A DNA stretch of 64,000 bases from Amoebophrya sp. A120 (taxonomy: Eukaryota > Sar > Dinophyceae > Syndiniales > Amoebophryaceae): positions 12,321,832-12,385,831 of the forward strand of contig CAJINV010000001.1 in assembly GCA_905178155.1 (NCBI GenBank), read 5' to 3'. A program made the translations under genes and the position numbers. The notes beneath the pieces are model-generated. The model was not told where the DNA came from, did not search any database, and saw only the letters and a list, made by a program, of their open reading frames with translations. This document shows positions 12,701 to 21,238 of the stretch, in pieces; the first letter of the stretch is position 1, and each line of letters opens with the position of its first letter.

Positions 12701-12975
12701 ATGCCGCTCATGTTATTCTGAATTAATACTACATTTGTGTTGCTGAGGAGGAGTGCGCAAAGCTTTGGGACCACTTTTTGAGGCAGCTTTTTCGTGGGAT
12801 ACCTATGAAGCGGCCAGATGGCAAACCAAGTGGGCAAGCGCGGATCTACCTGCACGGAGGTACACCGCAGGACGCAATCGAGATGCAGTCCAAGTTACAG
12901 TTCAAATACATGGGAAACCGGTACCTGGAGGTGTTTGTCGAGAACCCGCCAAACCACAAAAGAAATTATTCTTGA
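776..12975 (+). CDS. Large low-complexity RNA-binding protein with C-terminal RRM, multi-exon (provisional model)
   Basis: Exon blocks I can join in phase are 1550-1769/2039-2108/2394-2640, 2890-3744/4004-about 4312, 5734-6267/6740-7678/7917-8071, and 8233-8315/10844-10902/11230-11256/11514-11918, followed by 12085-12204 and a last exon ending at TGA 12973-12975. A first exon may start at ATG 776. GT-AG introns 2641-2889, 7679-7916 and 8072-8232 agree in phase. The links near 1335-1549, 4313-4630, 5405-5733 and 12205-12811 are not resolved. The product is rich in Ser, Thr, Asn, Gln, His and Ala, as in many protist RNA regulators. The only recognisable domain is an RRM at the C-terminus. Seven introners (IE1-IE7) interrupt the coding sequence. 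It could be two or three adjacent genes, since the unresolved links are not proven. The role in RNA binding is inferred from the RRM alone. Confidence 0.5.
1770..2033 (+). mobile_element. Introner IE1 (family 1), 264 bp
   Basis: The left end reads TATCAAATGCAAAAATGTCT and the right end is its near-perfect inverted copy ending in GATA. The flanking 5-bp direct repeat is GATGA (1765-1769 and 2034-2038). Dropping the element plus one repeat copy joins ...VRERM to IPPREEHEY in frame with no stop. The interior carries several copies of a TGTCATGC-like word. Confidence 0.93.
2109..2388 (+). mobile_element. Introner IE2 (family 2), 280 bp
   Basis: Inverted ends start TATCTTGTGTAAAAACG and finish with the complement. 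An inner part of the repeat contains CCCCACACCATAG. The 5-bp repeat is GTAAC (2104-2108, 2389-2393). Removal joins HSGRV to TEFPSVDD in frame. Only 75 bp of exon, including the repeat copies, separates it from IE1. Same family and same length as IE13. Confidence 0.92.
3745..3998 (-). mobile_element. Introner IE3 (family 1), 254 bp, reverse orientation relative to IE5
   Basis: Starts TATGCATTGCAAATATGTCT and ends with the family-1 inverted end and GATA. The direct repeat is GCAAA (3740-3744, 3999-4003). Removal joins SSSAGK to TTSTGYPSPE in frame. Read on the minus strand, its middle contains the uninterrupted site CCGCGTAGCAAA, which is the empty version of the cargo insertion point in IE5. 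Confidence 0.92.
5645..5689 (+). repeat. 20-bp direct repeat, two adjacent copies
   Basis: The 20-mer TGCACGTCGTGCGGAAGATC occurs at 5645-5664 and again at 5670-5689, separated by 5 bp. It contains the partial palindrome GCACGTCGTGC. It lies in the unresolved intron or exon junction before the 5734 exon of the first gene. Confidence 0.9.
6268..6734 (+). mobile_element. Introner IE4 (family 3), 467 bp
   Basis: Left end TATGAGAGAGAGAGTGCAC and right end GTGCACTCTCATA are inverted copies, followed inward by C-rich and G-rich blocks respectively. The direct repeat is CGACG (6263-6267, 6735-6739). Removal joins YKTLST to GTEQDWTQLK in frame. The interior has three GCATGACAAATG copies and two tRNA A-box-like words (6564-6575 and 6676-6688). 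IE9 is a shorter member of the same family. Confidence 0.9.
8434..9810 (+). CDS. Unknown Lys/Glu-rich ORF in the IE5 cargo, 458 codons
   Basis: I do not recognise this protein. The frame opens at ATG 8434, but the first 12 codons (MPIPHDKCHLRV) come from the introner shell. If the cargo has its own start, candidates are the Met codons in VMRRGKG (about 8524) or PEMSK (about 8709). The central and C-terminal parts are highly charged (KEKE, EEKKRRR) and probably helical or coiled. Two stretches look less random: WVRFDFGPKRIPLKPVWEWP (about 8650-8709) and GYVFKRGMMGQGYYID (about 9277-9324). Purine bias is strong, unlike the neighbouring exons. There is no transposase, reverse transcriptase or integrase motif. 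It may be a captured gene fragment, an element-borne factor, or a chance frame in low-complexity DNA. Confidence 0.45.
   Translation: MPIPHDKCHLRVLREKIEKAENEVPDLAIVMRRGKGTADRAEVKRNTEEGKREEIPLRVANVLNHDNEYTEWVRFDFGPKRIPLKPVWEWPEMSKIERQVYIHRKTKEKETGGDEKKKKEDVGDGKEIGQDTEKKDRANPQNTKAPKKTGSAAKTGEESSATSSQDKRSQPDKKDKKEGKREDRREGEALSETILRLIEKEKRKAEENGDEMAQGAFRIIQKATKLLQEVEGMEKDEGKRMADEKAEVGATDEKRDDNSEDREKDEQKDFYEAETYEGTRRGYVFKRGMMGQGYYIDQGPEEATRAFFRNLVAWGEDEKKDATKKEQAEIDGKYTEAKQEQQKKRKIEKEGEQVSHEDGCRDAGKKREQEAHKFPTVEQLMADGAILEQEEEKQRESERRKQEEKKRRRQMQYETPMQRELAQMYRAPQEDNSNKKRTMTARNFEHYANKIEADAWKV
10613..10682 (+). repeat. 35-bp tandem duplication in the IE5 cargo
   Basis: Two adjacent 35-bp units (10613-10647 and 10648-10682) differ at one base and share the core GGCAGAGGCTAAATCTG. 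They lie near the right end of the cargo, shortly before the CTA repeat. Confidence 0.92.
10704..10724 (+). repeat. (CTA)7 trinucleotide tract
   Basis: Seven CTA units sit immediately before the second CGCGTA copy that bounds the cargo. This tract is the last sequence of the cargo. Confidence 0.9.
10903..11224 (+). mobile_element. Introner IE6 (family 5), 322 bp
   Basis: Begins TATTGAAAGGAAAAATCCCC and ends with the inverse, GGGGATTTTTCCTTTTGATA. A further inverted block (CCCTCCCCATATC and GATATGGGGAGGG) follows inside. The direct repeat is GTGCC (10898-10902, 11225-11229). Removal joins TAYNGGA to PSMSCGTPS in frame. It is the only member of this family in the window. Confidence 0.9.
11257..11508 (+). 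mobile_element. Introner IE7 (family 1), 252 bp
   Basis: Begins TATCAAATGTAAAAATGTCT and ends with the inverse and GATA. The direct repeat is CATCG (11252-11256, 11509-11513). Only a 27-bp exon (11230-11256) separates its excised unit from that of IE6. Removal joins SCGTPS to TSTTTPVLH in frame. Confidence 0.92.
12085..12975 (+). other. RRM-encoding exons at the end of the large gene
   Basis: Exon 12085-12204 (40 codons, phase 0 at both ends, acceptor AACAG, donor GTATGA) ends with an RNP2-like strand, RLRLRGLPFTAAEADIL, typical of the quasi-RRM group. The final exon encodes RPDGKPSGQARIYL, an RNP1-like strand, followed by FKYMGNRYLEVFVE, the usual end of such domains, and TGA at 12973-12975. 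The linking exon between 12205 and about 12811 is not resolved. One acceptor candidate lies at 12810 (ATGAAG before CGGCCA). Another possibility is a longer exon running back to about 12742. Confidence 0.75.
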
Positions 12976-13113
12976 TGAAACTAAAGCCACTCGTCCACTT
13001 GCAGCAGAAGACACGTACTTTTTTTTTTCTCCTTTTCCTTTTCGTACGGGCCGCCGCTCATCTTGACCTCGTTGCGGCTTTTTGTCGTTGACAAGCAAGG
13101 AGGACAGAGATGC

Positions 13114-13431
13114 TATGAATTGCAAAAGTGTCTGGGTCTGGAAGATTGCAACTTGTCATGCTAAATCTGAAGCATGCAAAAATCTGTGTTCCATGAGTGC
13201 CAAAAGCTGTCCCCTTTTGACCAAGTTGGAACGGAGTTTCTCATGCAGAATAGGCATGGCAGAGGCCTCGCAGAGTCTGTCATGCTAAGTCCGGCATTCC
13301 AGACCTCATGGGTCATGGAATGTATTGGTTGAGGACTGATCCCTTCATCTAAGTGCCATCAGCCATGGTATCTGGAAAATCTGCATGACAAGTCTACACT
13401 CTTCCAGACCCAGACATTTTTGCATTTGATA
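13114..13431 (+). mobile_element. Introner IE8 (family 1), 318 bp, outside the coding frame
   Basis: Begins TATGAATTGCAAAAGTGTCT and ends with the inverse and GATA. The direct repeat is GATGC (13109-13113, 13432-13436). It starts 138 bp after the TGA of the RRM exon, so it sits in the presumed 3' UTR or in intergenic DNA. This is the only copy with no coding exon on both sides. Confidence 0.9.
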
Positions 13432-13436
13432 GATGC

Positions 13437-16400
13437 TGTTCCTGTACGTTCCCTCAATTTTTTTCCACTCCAGCTGAGATCTCTAGTCCCGCCGACCTTG
13501 ATGACCTTCTAAAAAAAACAGCGACACCAACAATATCCTTCTCGTGTCTCACTTGTTCACTTCTGGCTCTCTACTTTAGTGAATTTTTTTTGATTCTGTG
13601 TCCTGCGAGTTCACCTTCACCGAGTTTGGCGAACCAGCGTTATAACTTGCAGCTAGTACACGATTAGATTCTCTTTTTCAACAGGATTTTGTCCTGCTAT
13701 TTCCTCCGGCTCCCTACTTCTAATACTACATGGTAGTCACCGGTAGTTTAGCTTTAGACTTGCAGTGTCGCAAACGCGCCGACAAAACTGTTCATTTCAC
13801 GCCGGATTGGAGCTCCGACACAGCCGTTCGGAACTCACAAAGGAACTCTGCTATTATTCAGATTATCATCCGCGCCCCTTCTTGCTGCTCCTGCACTGGA
13901 TGAGGGGGGGATACTTGTGCCGCAGCCGCGCCGCTCTCCCTCAGCGACCATCTAACCTTTGCAGACGTGCAGATTGTAACTTTATTCAATATGAACTAGT
14001 AGAACTTTGAGCAGCATGAGAAAAATGTGTGGGGGCGCTCTGATAGTTGTTGAGGCAGTGGCTCCATTAAAGAAAGATATACAAATCTTTCTAGTTCCCG
14101 CGTCCGCCTACGTTTAAAGGTAGTTACTCTATTAATCAGCTCTCTCTAGTTTGCAAATGGAGCGGTCTTTAAAGCCATGCGCAATGCTTAACTTGTCTGC
14201 GGTCTGTCAGCCTGCATTGCCGCAGATGAATGCAAATTGAAATAGAAATACCTCGTTGAAGGTGCGCCAAATAAGCAAGGAGAAGGGAGGACCTCCGACC
14301 CAAAAAGACTACGTCTATAGTAGTAGCAGGTATATTAGGGCTGCAGACTAGATATCGTATCGTAATGAAATTGAGTTTTTTTTGAAGGTTTCATACAAAG
14401 TTAGAAAAGTGATCTGACGAATCGACTCTATGAGCTACGACGCGATCTGCAGAGGGCGCGAACAAGAGGTGGCAACAACGTTATTTTTTATTCTTTGAAC
14501 TTTATCCCGTTCTTGTCGGCCCTACCGCGGTAGTACCTGCTTCTGCTATTTCCAGACAAGAATCAGGCGGACTGCATTCCTTTCCTGTAGCTTGCACCTG
14601 CAGGTGGGCAAGCTGGACCGCCGTGGTCCTTGCAGCTTGCAGTGTGCCTACGATTGCTTCGTTAGACGTTGTGTGATAGAAATGCAACTTGTTCTAACCG
14701 TATCACGATGCGTCGATGGTGGACTCCCACGATGATCGCTTTAACTTTAAATGTGCTCTGAAAAATGTGCTGCAAAACACGACATGGAAAGATGGGAATA
14801 GAGCTGCTATCCCCGTTTCTACGAGCTCCGTCATCTTGAGTACCTGAGTGCTTAGTTATACACGTCCACTTGAATACTCACACGGCGTGAGACTGCAGTG
14901 CAAGAAAAAATAAGACACAGTTGCTGCATGGTAAAAAGACCAAGAAATAGTCCTACCGAGGACATTCTCGAATCAGTTTTCCCTTCAGTTCAGTACAGAG
15001 TGTGCGAAAATTACCATACGCATGCGCGGAATACGAGAAATATGAATATCAATATCAATATCAAAGTGCCTTGCATTAATAGAGCAGCATTAAGTACTTA
15101 CTAGCTGTTGTGCACACACCTCCACCAGCCTTCAACATACTTTTTCGTCTTTTGAACTAAAACGCACTACTCGTCCCACATTTTTAGATGTCTCTGAGGG
15201 TGTGCTGGTGCTGAGTGTCTGGATGTAGGAGCCTTTTTCTGTCAAAAGAGAAAAAACGAAAACCCAGGAGGCAAACTGCTCCCTACACTTTTTCTTGTAC
15301 ACCCGCGCCAGAGAAGTCGGTAGCATATCCCAAGGGGGGACGAGTTTACTTTTTGGATATGCATTTTTAATTTTGTGAAAGAAAAAGAATAACAATGCTC
15401 GTGTTGCTAATTTTCTCGTACTTCTACTTCATCTTCACAAACTAAACAAACTTCACGCTATTTGCCCGCTTCTCTTTTCTATACCGATTTTTTTCCTTTC
15501 ATTCTGCCCTTTTACGTGCTTTTTGACCTGTGCTATGTGTCCACGCATACGCGAAGAGCTTAACATGCCCCTTTGAAAGAAACGGGAAGGGCTGGAGCTT
15601 CCACGGCAAGGGCCGCTCGCTACATTCCACTCTGCCCGTTGGTTCGCTCTCCCATTTTCCGAAAATACCAAAGTAAAACCCACTAGTCCCCACCTCCGAG
15701 CGTACACGAGAAAATGCTCGCGAAACTACTTGCTTAAGCAACACATTCTTTGACCGTGTGCCTTGCAAGAAATGTATGCACCAAAAGGAAGAGCCAGGTA
15801 AAGATATTGAAGGAGGCTGAAGAAGCCACGGCCAGGTGAAAGAACAAAAAACTTCTTTCATAGTTCTTTTTTCTTACAGTGAAACAACAAACATAAGATG
15901 AGACGGATAATCGAGAAGGCAAAAAATAACTCAAGAATGACCACGAATAACGAGGATGACCTTCGGATGAACACTTTTCTTTTCTTCGATGTCGACAGAT
16001 GTGAATTTGAACCTTTTCGAGCCTCAAGGTCAAGTAAACTTGTTGCCAAGCAGCACGACGGAGAACTTTTTGGTTGTTTCTGTGCAATCTGCTCCTATGA
16101 ATATCACTGATATTCATAGGAGCAGATTGCACTGATAATCAGTATCATGTTTAGATTATCACATTGCTACAAATCGTAGCAGAAGATCTTCAAGCAGAAC
16201 AAAGTATATGATGTGATCAAATTCCAACTTCAAGAAAAAGAATTCCAAGGTATTACAAAAGCATGATGAATTTGCGATCGGATGAAAGACGTTCCTCCTC
16301 AGGATCAGTTTTTTTTTTGATATTTAGATGACATGGTGTGCTAGATCCATGGTGGACAAATTGAGGATCAATCTGCGATCTTGGCAAACAAAAAATAGAT

Positions 16401-16627
16401 GTTAGCGCACAAGAGAGTATGGTCGTGAATTTGTGTGTTGTGTGTGTTTTTATGTTGCTCACGAAGATTTCTTGTTGACAGTGCTGGTTGAATTTATTCG
16501 GCATTCTTGCCACTTTTGGGAAAAGATACGAGTAGTTTGAATGCTTTCATCTTGCCTTTTTGGCAGACACTTTTAGTTCTCGACCCTCTTCCGTATGTTT
16601 CACTAGCCCAGAATCAACAAAGCTACT
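13437..16627. other. Gene-poor stretch of about 3.2 kb
   Basis: I see no convincing coding frame. Short frames on both strands lack domains and have odd composition. Visible items are a short AATATC-type run near 15041-15064 and the perfect palindrome at 16082-16132. The 5' UTR of the following gene must lie near 16500-16627. Confidence 0.6.
16082..16132. repeat. Perfect 51-bp palindrome (25-bp arms, 1-bp centre)
   Basis: Arms 16082-16106 and 16108-16132 are exact reverse complements around a single C at 16107. The arm starts GTGCAATCTGCTCC. It could form a cruciform or, if transcribed, a long hairpin. No 5-bp flanking repeat or TAT/ATA end is present, so it is not an introner. A fold-back assembly artefact is possible. 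Confidence 0.95.
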
Positions 16628-18406
16628 ATGGTTGTCGAAGCAGAAGCTCCCGCGGTAAAGGAGTCTGCCGCGGCCGCGCGTCGCCGCAGAAAGAAGGCGG
16701 CTCAACAAAAGGAAAGCAACAAAAACAGGGGCGGGGCTACTACAGCTGTGAGGAAGAACAAAAAAAAGAAAAACAACTACTGGGACAAAAAACAATATGG
16801 TGATAATTATGCCTACAGTGGCTGGACGGGCGGTCGTGGGAAGTCGTATTCTACTTCTACCAGCAAGAACGGCACCAACAGCGCAGCCACCGGGCCACAT
16901 GCACCCACATCTTCAACAGCATGGAGCACGGAGCACCAATCGCAAGCAGAGCCGATGCAAAACAAGCCACCACAATTTGCAAATGTACAAGCGGACGATC
17001 ACTGTGAAACGCCCAAGGTCGCGTACGAAGACGTCGCGGGCTTGCTGGATGCGTATGTCGACTGGCGAAATTCATCCACGATGCGCCGCGCGACGAGCGA
17101 AAATGCCTGTAGTCCCTCTCTTGCTGGCGATAATTGTTCCTCGTCGTCCTCTACTTCATCATCCAGCAAACCTTCAACACAAAAGCTGACCCGCGCCGGT
17201 TTGCGCCTGTACGATCCGTATTTCTGTACCGGGAAGATGAAGACGCACTTGGCGAATCTGGGGTTCCACGATGTCTACAACGAGCCCGTGAACTGCTACT
17301 CGCAGTGGAAGGAAGAGACTACCAGGAAGAGCTTGATTGACTCGTTCGATGTGCTGATTACCAACCCGCCCTACTCGGGCGACCATCTGCTGAAATTGCT
17401 GGACTTCTGCCGGAAAAAATGCAAAGTGGCTCCGGCCAAAGCAGCAGAAGCCGCTGCCGTAGTACCTCCGTCATCTGCAACTCGTGGTCCACCGGAGCAG
17501 TCCGAGGGCGCGAACAAGAAGAGGACCACCGCAGAGATTTTGGACAACGAAAGTCAGCCACTGCAGGAGAACGTCGGAACAACAAGCGTCAAGAACACAT
17601 CAGAAGATGGAGATGCACACCCACCTCTTCTTCCGTACAACGGCAAGCTCTTTCTCCTCTGTTTGCCGAATCACTATTACATCAAGTATGCGAATTTGTG
17701 TCGGGAAATGCGGTACGTGGTCCCCTCCACAAGGTATTCCTACGCACGCTACTTTGGAAGCAGCGCGAAAACTGCCCCCTTTTCGAGTTTGTGGTATGTC
17801 TTCGCGGATCAAGCCTTTTTCGACTTTCTGGATGACAGGATGTTGAATCAACCGCTTAGGAAACCACCATCTACAGTTCCTTTTGCAAAGGCTCAACCGA
17901 CCGCGGGTCCTACTTCCGGCGGCACTTCTAGTGCTGCAGCAACTATGTCGTTTGCCGAGCAGTTGCTCATGGCAGATAATGAGGAAGATGCAGATGCTGG
18001 AGAAAAGGAAGACGGGAAAAGCATCCCCCGGTGCGGCCAGAACTGCGCAAGCATGAGTTTTCAGTTGGTGACCGCTGACAAGATTCCTGACCTATGGAAG
18101 TGCGACGAAGATCCCACAAAGAAGTACGTGAAAAAAGAAAAGAACTCCAAGGGTCTGCAGGTCTTTGCAAAATGCGGACAGACACTCGGAAACTGTAAAC
18201 ACACACGAGGAGTGGAACTGAACAATTCGACAGCAGAATCATTGCCACCGGGTGCGCTACAGAAAGAAGAAAAGCAAGCGAGAATGACAAAGGAAAAAGG
18301 TGCAGTTACGGTTACTGACGACAAAGAAGCTCCGCTTGTCGCGGCTGAAAATACCGGCGATTCAGCGAAGAAGAAAAAAAAGAAGCGAAAAGTGGTAGGC
18401 TCGTAG
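16628..18406 (+). CDS. Predicted N6-adenine methylase-like protein (NPPY motif)
   Basis: Single exon of 592 codons starting at ATG 16628. The first 60 residues are basic (RRRRKK, KNKKKKNN) and could target the nucleus. A Rossmann-type methyltransferase core follows: LRLYDPYFCTGKM around residue 192 fits the SAM-binding first strand, and DVLITNPPYSGDH around residue 240 contains the NPPY catalytic motif of N6-adenine or exocyclic-amine methylases. The core resumes with GKLFLLCLPNHYY and a conserved-looking ARYFG segment after a long low-complexity insertion. The C-terminus has Cys pairs (CGQNC, CGQTLGNC) and a Lys-rich tail. Similar NPPY proteins occur widely in plants and protists. The substrate (DNA, RNA or protein) cannot be told from the sequence. 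Confidence 0.75.
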   Translation: MVVEAEAPAVKESAAAARRRRKKAAQQKESNKNRGGATTAVRKNKKKKNNYWDKKQYGDNYAYSGWTGGRGKSYSTSTSKNGTNSAATGPHAPTSSTAWSTEHQSQAEPMQNKPPQFANVQADDHCETPKVAYEDVAGLLDAYVDWRNSSTMRRATSENACSPSLAGDNCSSSSSTSSSSKPSTQKLTRAGLRLYDPYFCTGKMKTHLANLGFHDVYNEPVNCYSQWKEETTRKSLIDSFDVLITNPPYSGDHLLKLLDFCRKKCKVAPAKAAEAAAVVPPSSATRGPPEQSEGANKKRTTAEILDNESQPLQENVGTTSVKNTSEDGDAHPPLLPYNGKLFLLCLPNHYYIKYANLCREMRYVVPSTRYSYARYFGSSAKTAPFSSLWYVFADQAFFDFLDDRMLNQPLRKPPSTVPFAKAQPTAGPTSGGTSSAAATMSFAEQLLMADNEEDADAGEKEDGKSIPRCGQNCASMSFQLVTADKIPDLWKCDEDPTKKYVKKEKNSKGLQVFAKCGQTLGNCKHTRGVELNNSTAESLPPGALQKEEKQARMTKEKGAVTVTDDKEAPLVAAENTGDSAKKKKKKRKVVGS

Positions 18407-19155
18407 CTGATGAATTGTGCAAATGTATTGATTTTCCACAACAGACAACCTGCAAAATTATGATTTACAAAAGCGACATTTACAACAGTCATTCCAAAAA
18501 TCGCAACGAGCTTGCTGATCTTTCCAGAAGCCGCTCGGACGATGAAGTCACACAACGGATCTCTTCCACATCAGGGCGTGACGAATCGCAAACTCGTCAA
18601 GCGATCACGCCCCTGGAGCATGTATGTGTTGCTTTATCACCTTGACTTAGCGGTTCTCACTTGATATCATCAAGTAAAGGATCTGCAAGCCGGGCGAGGG
18701 CAAGATCAACAACGAGGTTCAGGATCCACGAAGGATCTGCAATCACGAGATCTGAAAGCCACGAAGTCCTAATTCACCAACGAGGCTAGTAGGAGGACAG
18801 CATCAACAAGATCGATACGTATATGCATTTGAAGCAAAAATGGCATCGCGACTCAGATCCTCCATCTAATGACTTTGTTGCATATCCAGATGGAGGACGT
18901 GTTTGGTGGGGACCTGAAGGAAAATGTTCGAAAATGCTCGATAGATCAAATTTTCGATGAAAGCGCGTAAGCAAATTTGGATCTTCGTCTGGAATGTCCT
19001 TACAATGACTTGTATGGACAATTTTGTTCCTGAAGTGAAAGCAGGCGCGTCTGAAGTTGAGAACTGTTGTCGGAACACGTAGAAAAAAAAAGTTCCCAAA
19101 TATTTACTCGTCATCAAGGAGGGAAATATCGATACATAGCAGAAAGATAATACTC
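18407..19155. other. Intergenic, no gene seen
   Basis: Contains short imperfect repeats of AAGGATCTGCAA near 18676-18745, but no coding frame or RNA gene that I can support. Confidence 0.5.
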
Positions 19156-20622
19156 ATGTCTCTTCTTGCTGCGCGACGCCTAGCTTGGAAACGCACACGC
19201 AATTGGAGGCTTCGCTTTTGCGCTCCAGTTTTGAGGAAAGCGAAGACGGTGTGCGCAGCGAGTGAAAGAGAGCTTGAGATTCGGCGCAGATTGCTTTCCT
19301 TCTTTCGAAGAAGTTCGAGGAGACAACGCCAGTCAGTCAGAAAAGCAAGAATGGACGAAGCGCGACCTGCTGGCGCGGAGAGCAATAAAGGGAACAATAA
19401 AGCGATGCAGCCGCCGTCGGCAGGTTGTTCCGTCGCAGATCAAGAAGCTCATGGTACTACTACACCGCAGGGGCAAGACAGCTCTTTCTCACCAAAACCG
19501 AGGACATTCGAGGGTTCCAGTTCATCACGCTCTACTTCATCGACGACAAGACAGCGGGTCCTCGAGAATCCACGGCGAGACGAGCCTGATCATGCTCTTG
19601 GAACAACAAACGACAGCGCCAACAACAGCAAGTTCGTGAAGATTCTTCTCCCGAAAGGCTGGCGCGGGGGCGTTTCGTTCGGGCTCCCTTCTGCTGACGT
19701 GGATGACGATGAGATGGCTGATGAAAAAATAACCAACGAGGACAGGAAGCTACGAAGCAATTTTACCACCGTCCACGGCCAGAAGATCGCAAACTACCTC
19801 GTCGTCACAGAAGTTGCGAAGGTGGCCTTCTCGTCGAAGAAATTCAATGCGAAAAACCAACTGGACGATGTTGCCCAAGGCGATCGCGTCGTCGCGGTGA
19901 ACGGTTTTTCCTTTGCGGATTTGGCCAAGGAAATACTGGAGGACGGGTTTATTTCGGAAGCGCCTAAACTAACGGGTTCGTCTGCTCCTCCGGCGAGTTC
20001 GAGCACAACCGCCGAGAAAACTCCCGGTCAGGCAGACAGCGACCTCCTGGCAGGAAAACTTGGCAGTTTGAGCCTAGCGGAAAGCAAGAACGGCACGCGG
20101 GAGGATGAAGATCCGAGAACGGAGGCAGAGAAGCAAAGAGCAAAGAAAATGATGCTTCTGGACATGAGTCTAGACGATATCAGTGCGAAGAACAAGGGAA
20201 CAAATAAGCAAGGAAACAAGGGCAAGAAAGGAAAGGGGAAGGCCAACGCCAAGGCAACAAAGCACGGAAAAAATAAAGCGACCAGCGATAGCGAAGCATC
20301 AGCTTCAGCGAGTACAGCGATTATTGCGAATTCGGCTGGCAGTGCGGCAACCGGACTTGTGGACGGCAAGGAAGATGCACTAGTCTCTTCCCCTACAACT
20401 AAACCAGGGCTGTACAATACGTGCCACAAGCATCCCGTGCAGAAACACCGCATCGGCTCGGTCGGAAAATTTTCCGATCTCGTTTGCTCGTCCTGCGACT
20501 TTCTAAGGACGGTCAAGCAGAGTGGAGCGATCGTTGCCATTCCGCTCTGGATTCGAGCGGTCAAAGACGATGACGACACGCGGATCACACTTACGATTGA
20601 ACGACGTGGTTCGTCCGAGTAA
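19156..20622 (+). CDS. PDZ-like domain protein of unknown role
   Basis: The frame is open from 19057, but the first ATG is at 19156, giving 488 residues. A later ATG at 19351 (MDEARPAG) would remove an Arg-rich N-terminus (AARRLAWKRTRNWRLRF) that resembles an organelle-targeting peptide. Residues about 160-255 look like a PDZ or PDZ-like fold: KILLPKGWRGGVSFGL gives the carboxylate-binding loop region, and GDRVVAVNGFSF matches the conserved GD-I-VNG strand-helix. A long Ser/Lys-rich linker (KGKGKANAKATKHGKNK) leads to a C-terminal segment with paired cysteines (NTCHKH, LVCSSCDFL). No catalytic motif is visible. The assignment rests on pattern only. Confidence 0.65.
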   Translation: MSLLAARRLAWKRTRNWRLRFCAPVLRKAKTVCAASERELEIRRRLLSFFRRSSRRQRQSVRKARMDEARPAGAESNKGNNKAMQPPSAGCSVADQEAHGTTTPQGQDSSFSPKPRTFEGSSSSRSTSSTTRQRVLENPRRDEPDHALGTTNDSANNSKFVKILLPKGWRGGVSFGLPSADVDDDEMADEKITNEDRKLRSNFTTVHGQKIANYLVVTEVAKVAFSSKKFNAKNQLDDVAQGDRVVAVNGFSFADLAKEILEDGFISEAPKLTGSSAPPASSSTTAEKTPGQADSDLLAGKLGSLSLAESKNGTREDEDPRTEAEKQRAKKMMLLDMSLDDISAKNKGTNKQGNKGKKGKGKANAKATKHGKNKATSDSEASASASTAIIANSAGSAATGLVDGKEDALVSSPTTKPGLYNTCHKHPVQKHRIGSVGKFSDLVCSSCDFLRTVKQSGAIVAIPLWIRAVKDDDDTRITLTIERRGSSE

Positions 20623-21238
20623 GTAGAAATACGCGGTCAATGCGCAGCAGAGAACGCTTTACTTAATATGTTCCGTTTTGATGTGGTGCATTTGTGTAGT
20701 TTCAACGGCCTTTATATCGCAAGCGACGCAAAAGAATGCAAAGACACATTTATTTTGGAAACCAGCCTGCGCATAGCCAATGTGGACGGCAACTTTAAAG
20801 AAAAACTCATGTGATGTTCTGCGTGAAACATTATTAGACAGTACGTCATCTATCGATGAGATTCTCTAGTCAACCAGCTATGGTGTCGTATTTCGTGGTG
20901 AATCGTGCACTGCATACGTAACTCCTGGAAGTGCATCAAGAAAAAGTTCGTTTTTTTTTTTGAAGATCCCGTTCGCCACTTCTTAGTTTTCTTGCACATG
21001 CAAGCGCCTAGCTCCATGTCCATGCTTTCTTTCGTAACAATAGCTCGTCGTTTCGATGCGCTGTCATGCCGACTTATTGCTGTGCATTCCCATTTCTCTT
21101 TTCCGTGTGCTTATTTGATATCGCGTCTCTGTGTACAGTCAAGCGTTCTACTAGCTATTTTTGCATTCTATGAATATTCAGAGACGGTTGCAAAAAGAAA
21201 AATGTTGCGCAGTTTAGCAAACTTCCAGTTGAAACAAC
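20623..21238. other. Intergenic, no gene seen
   Basis: A frame upstream of 21239 (from 20905) is hydrophobic and codon-poor, and overlaps the next gene out of frame. I take it as a shadow. Nothing else is recognisable. Confidence 0.5.

Noticed and set aside
12378-12810. The 12-bp word GGATACCTATGA near 12378 and 12798 as a possible element boundary
   Set aside because: No inverted ends or TAT start occur at the left copy, so it does not define an introner.
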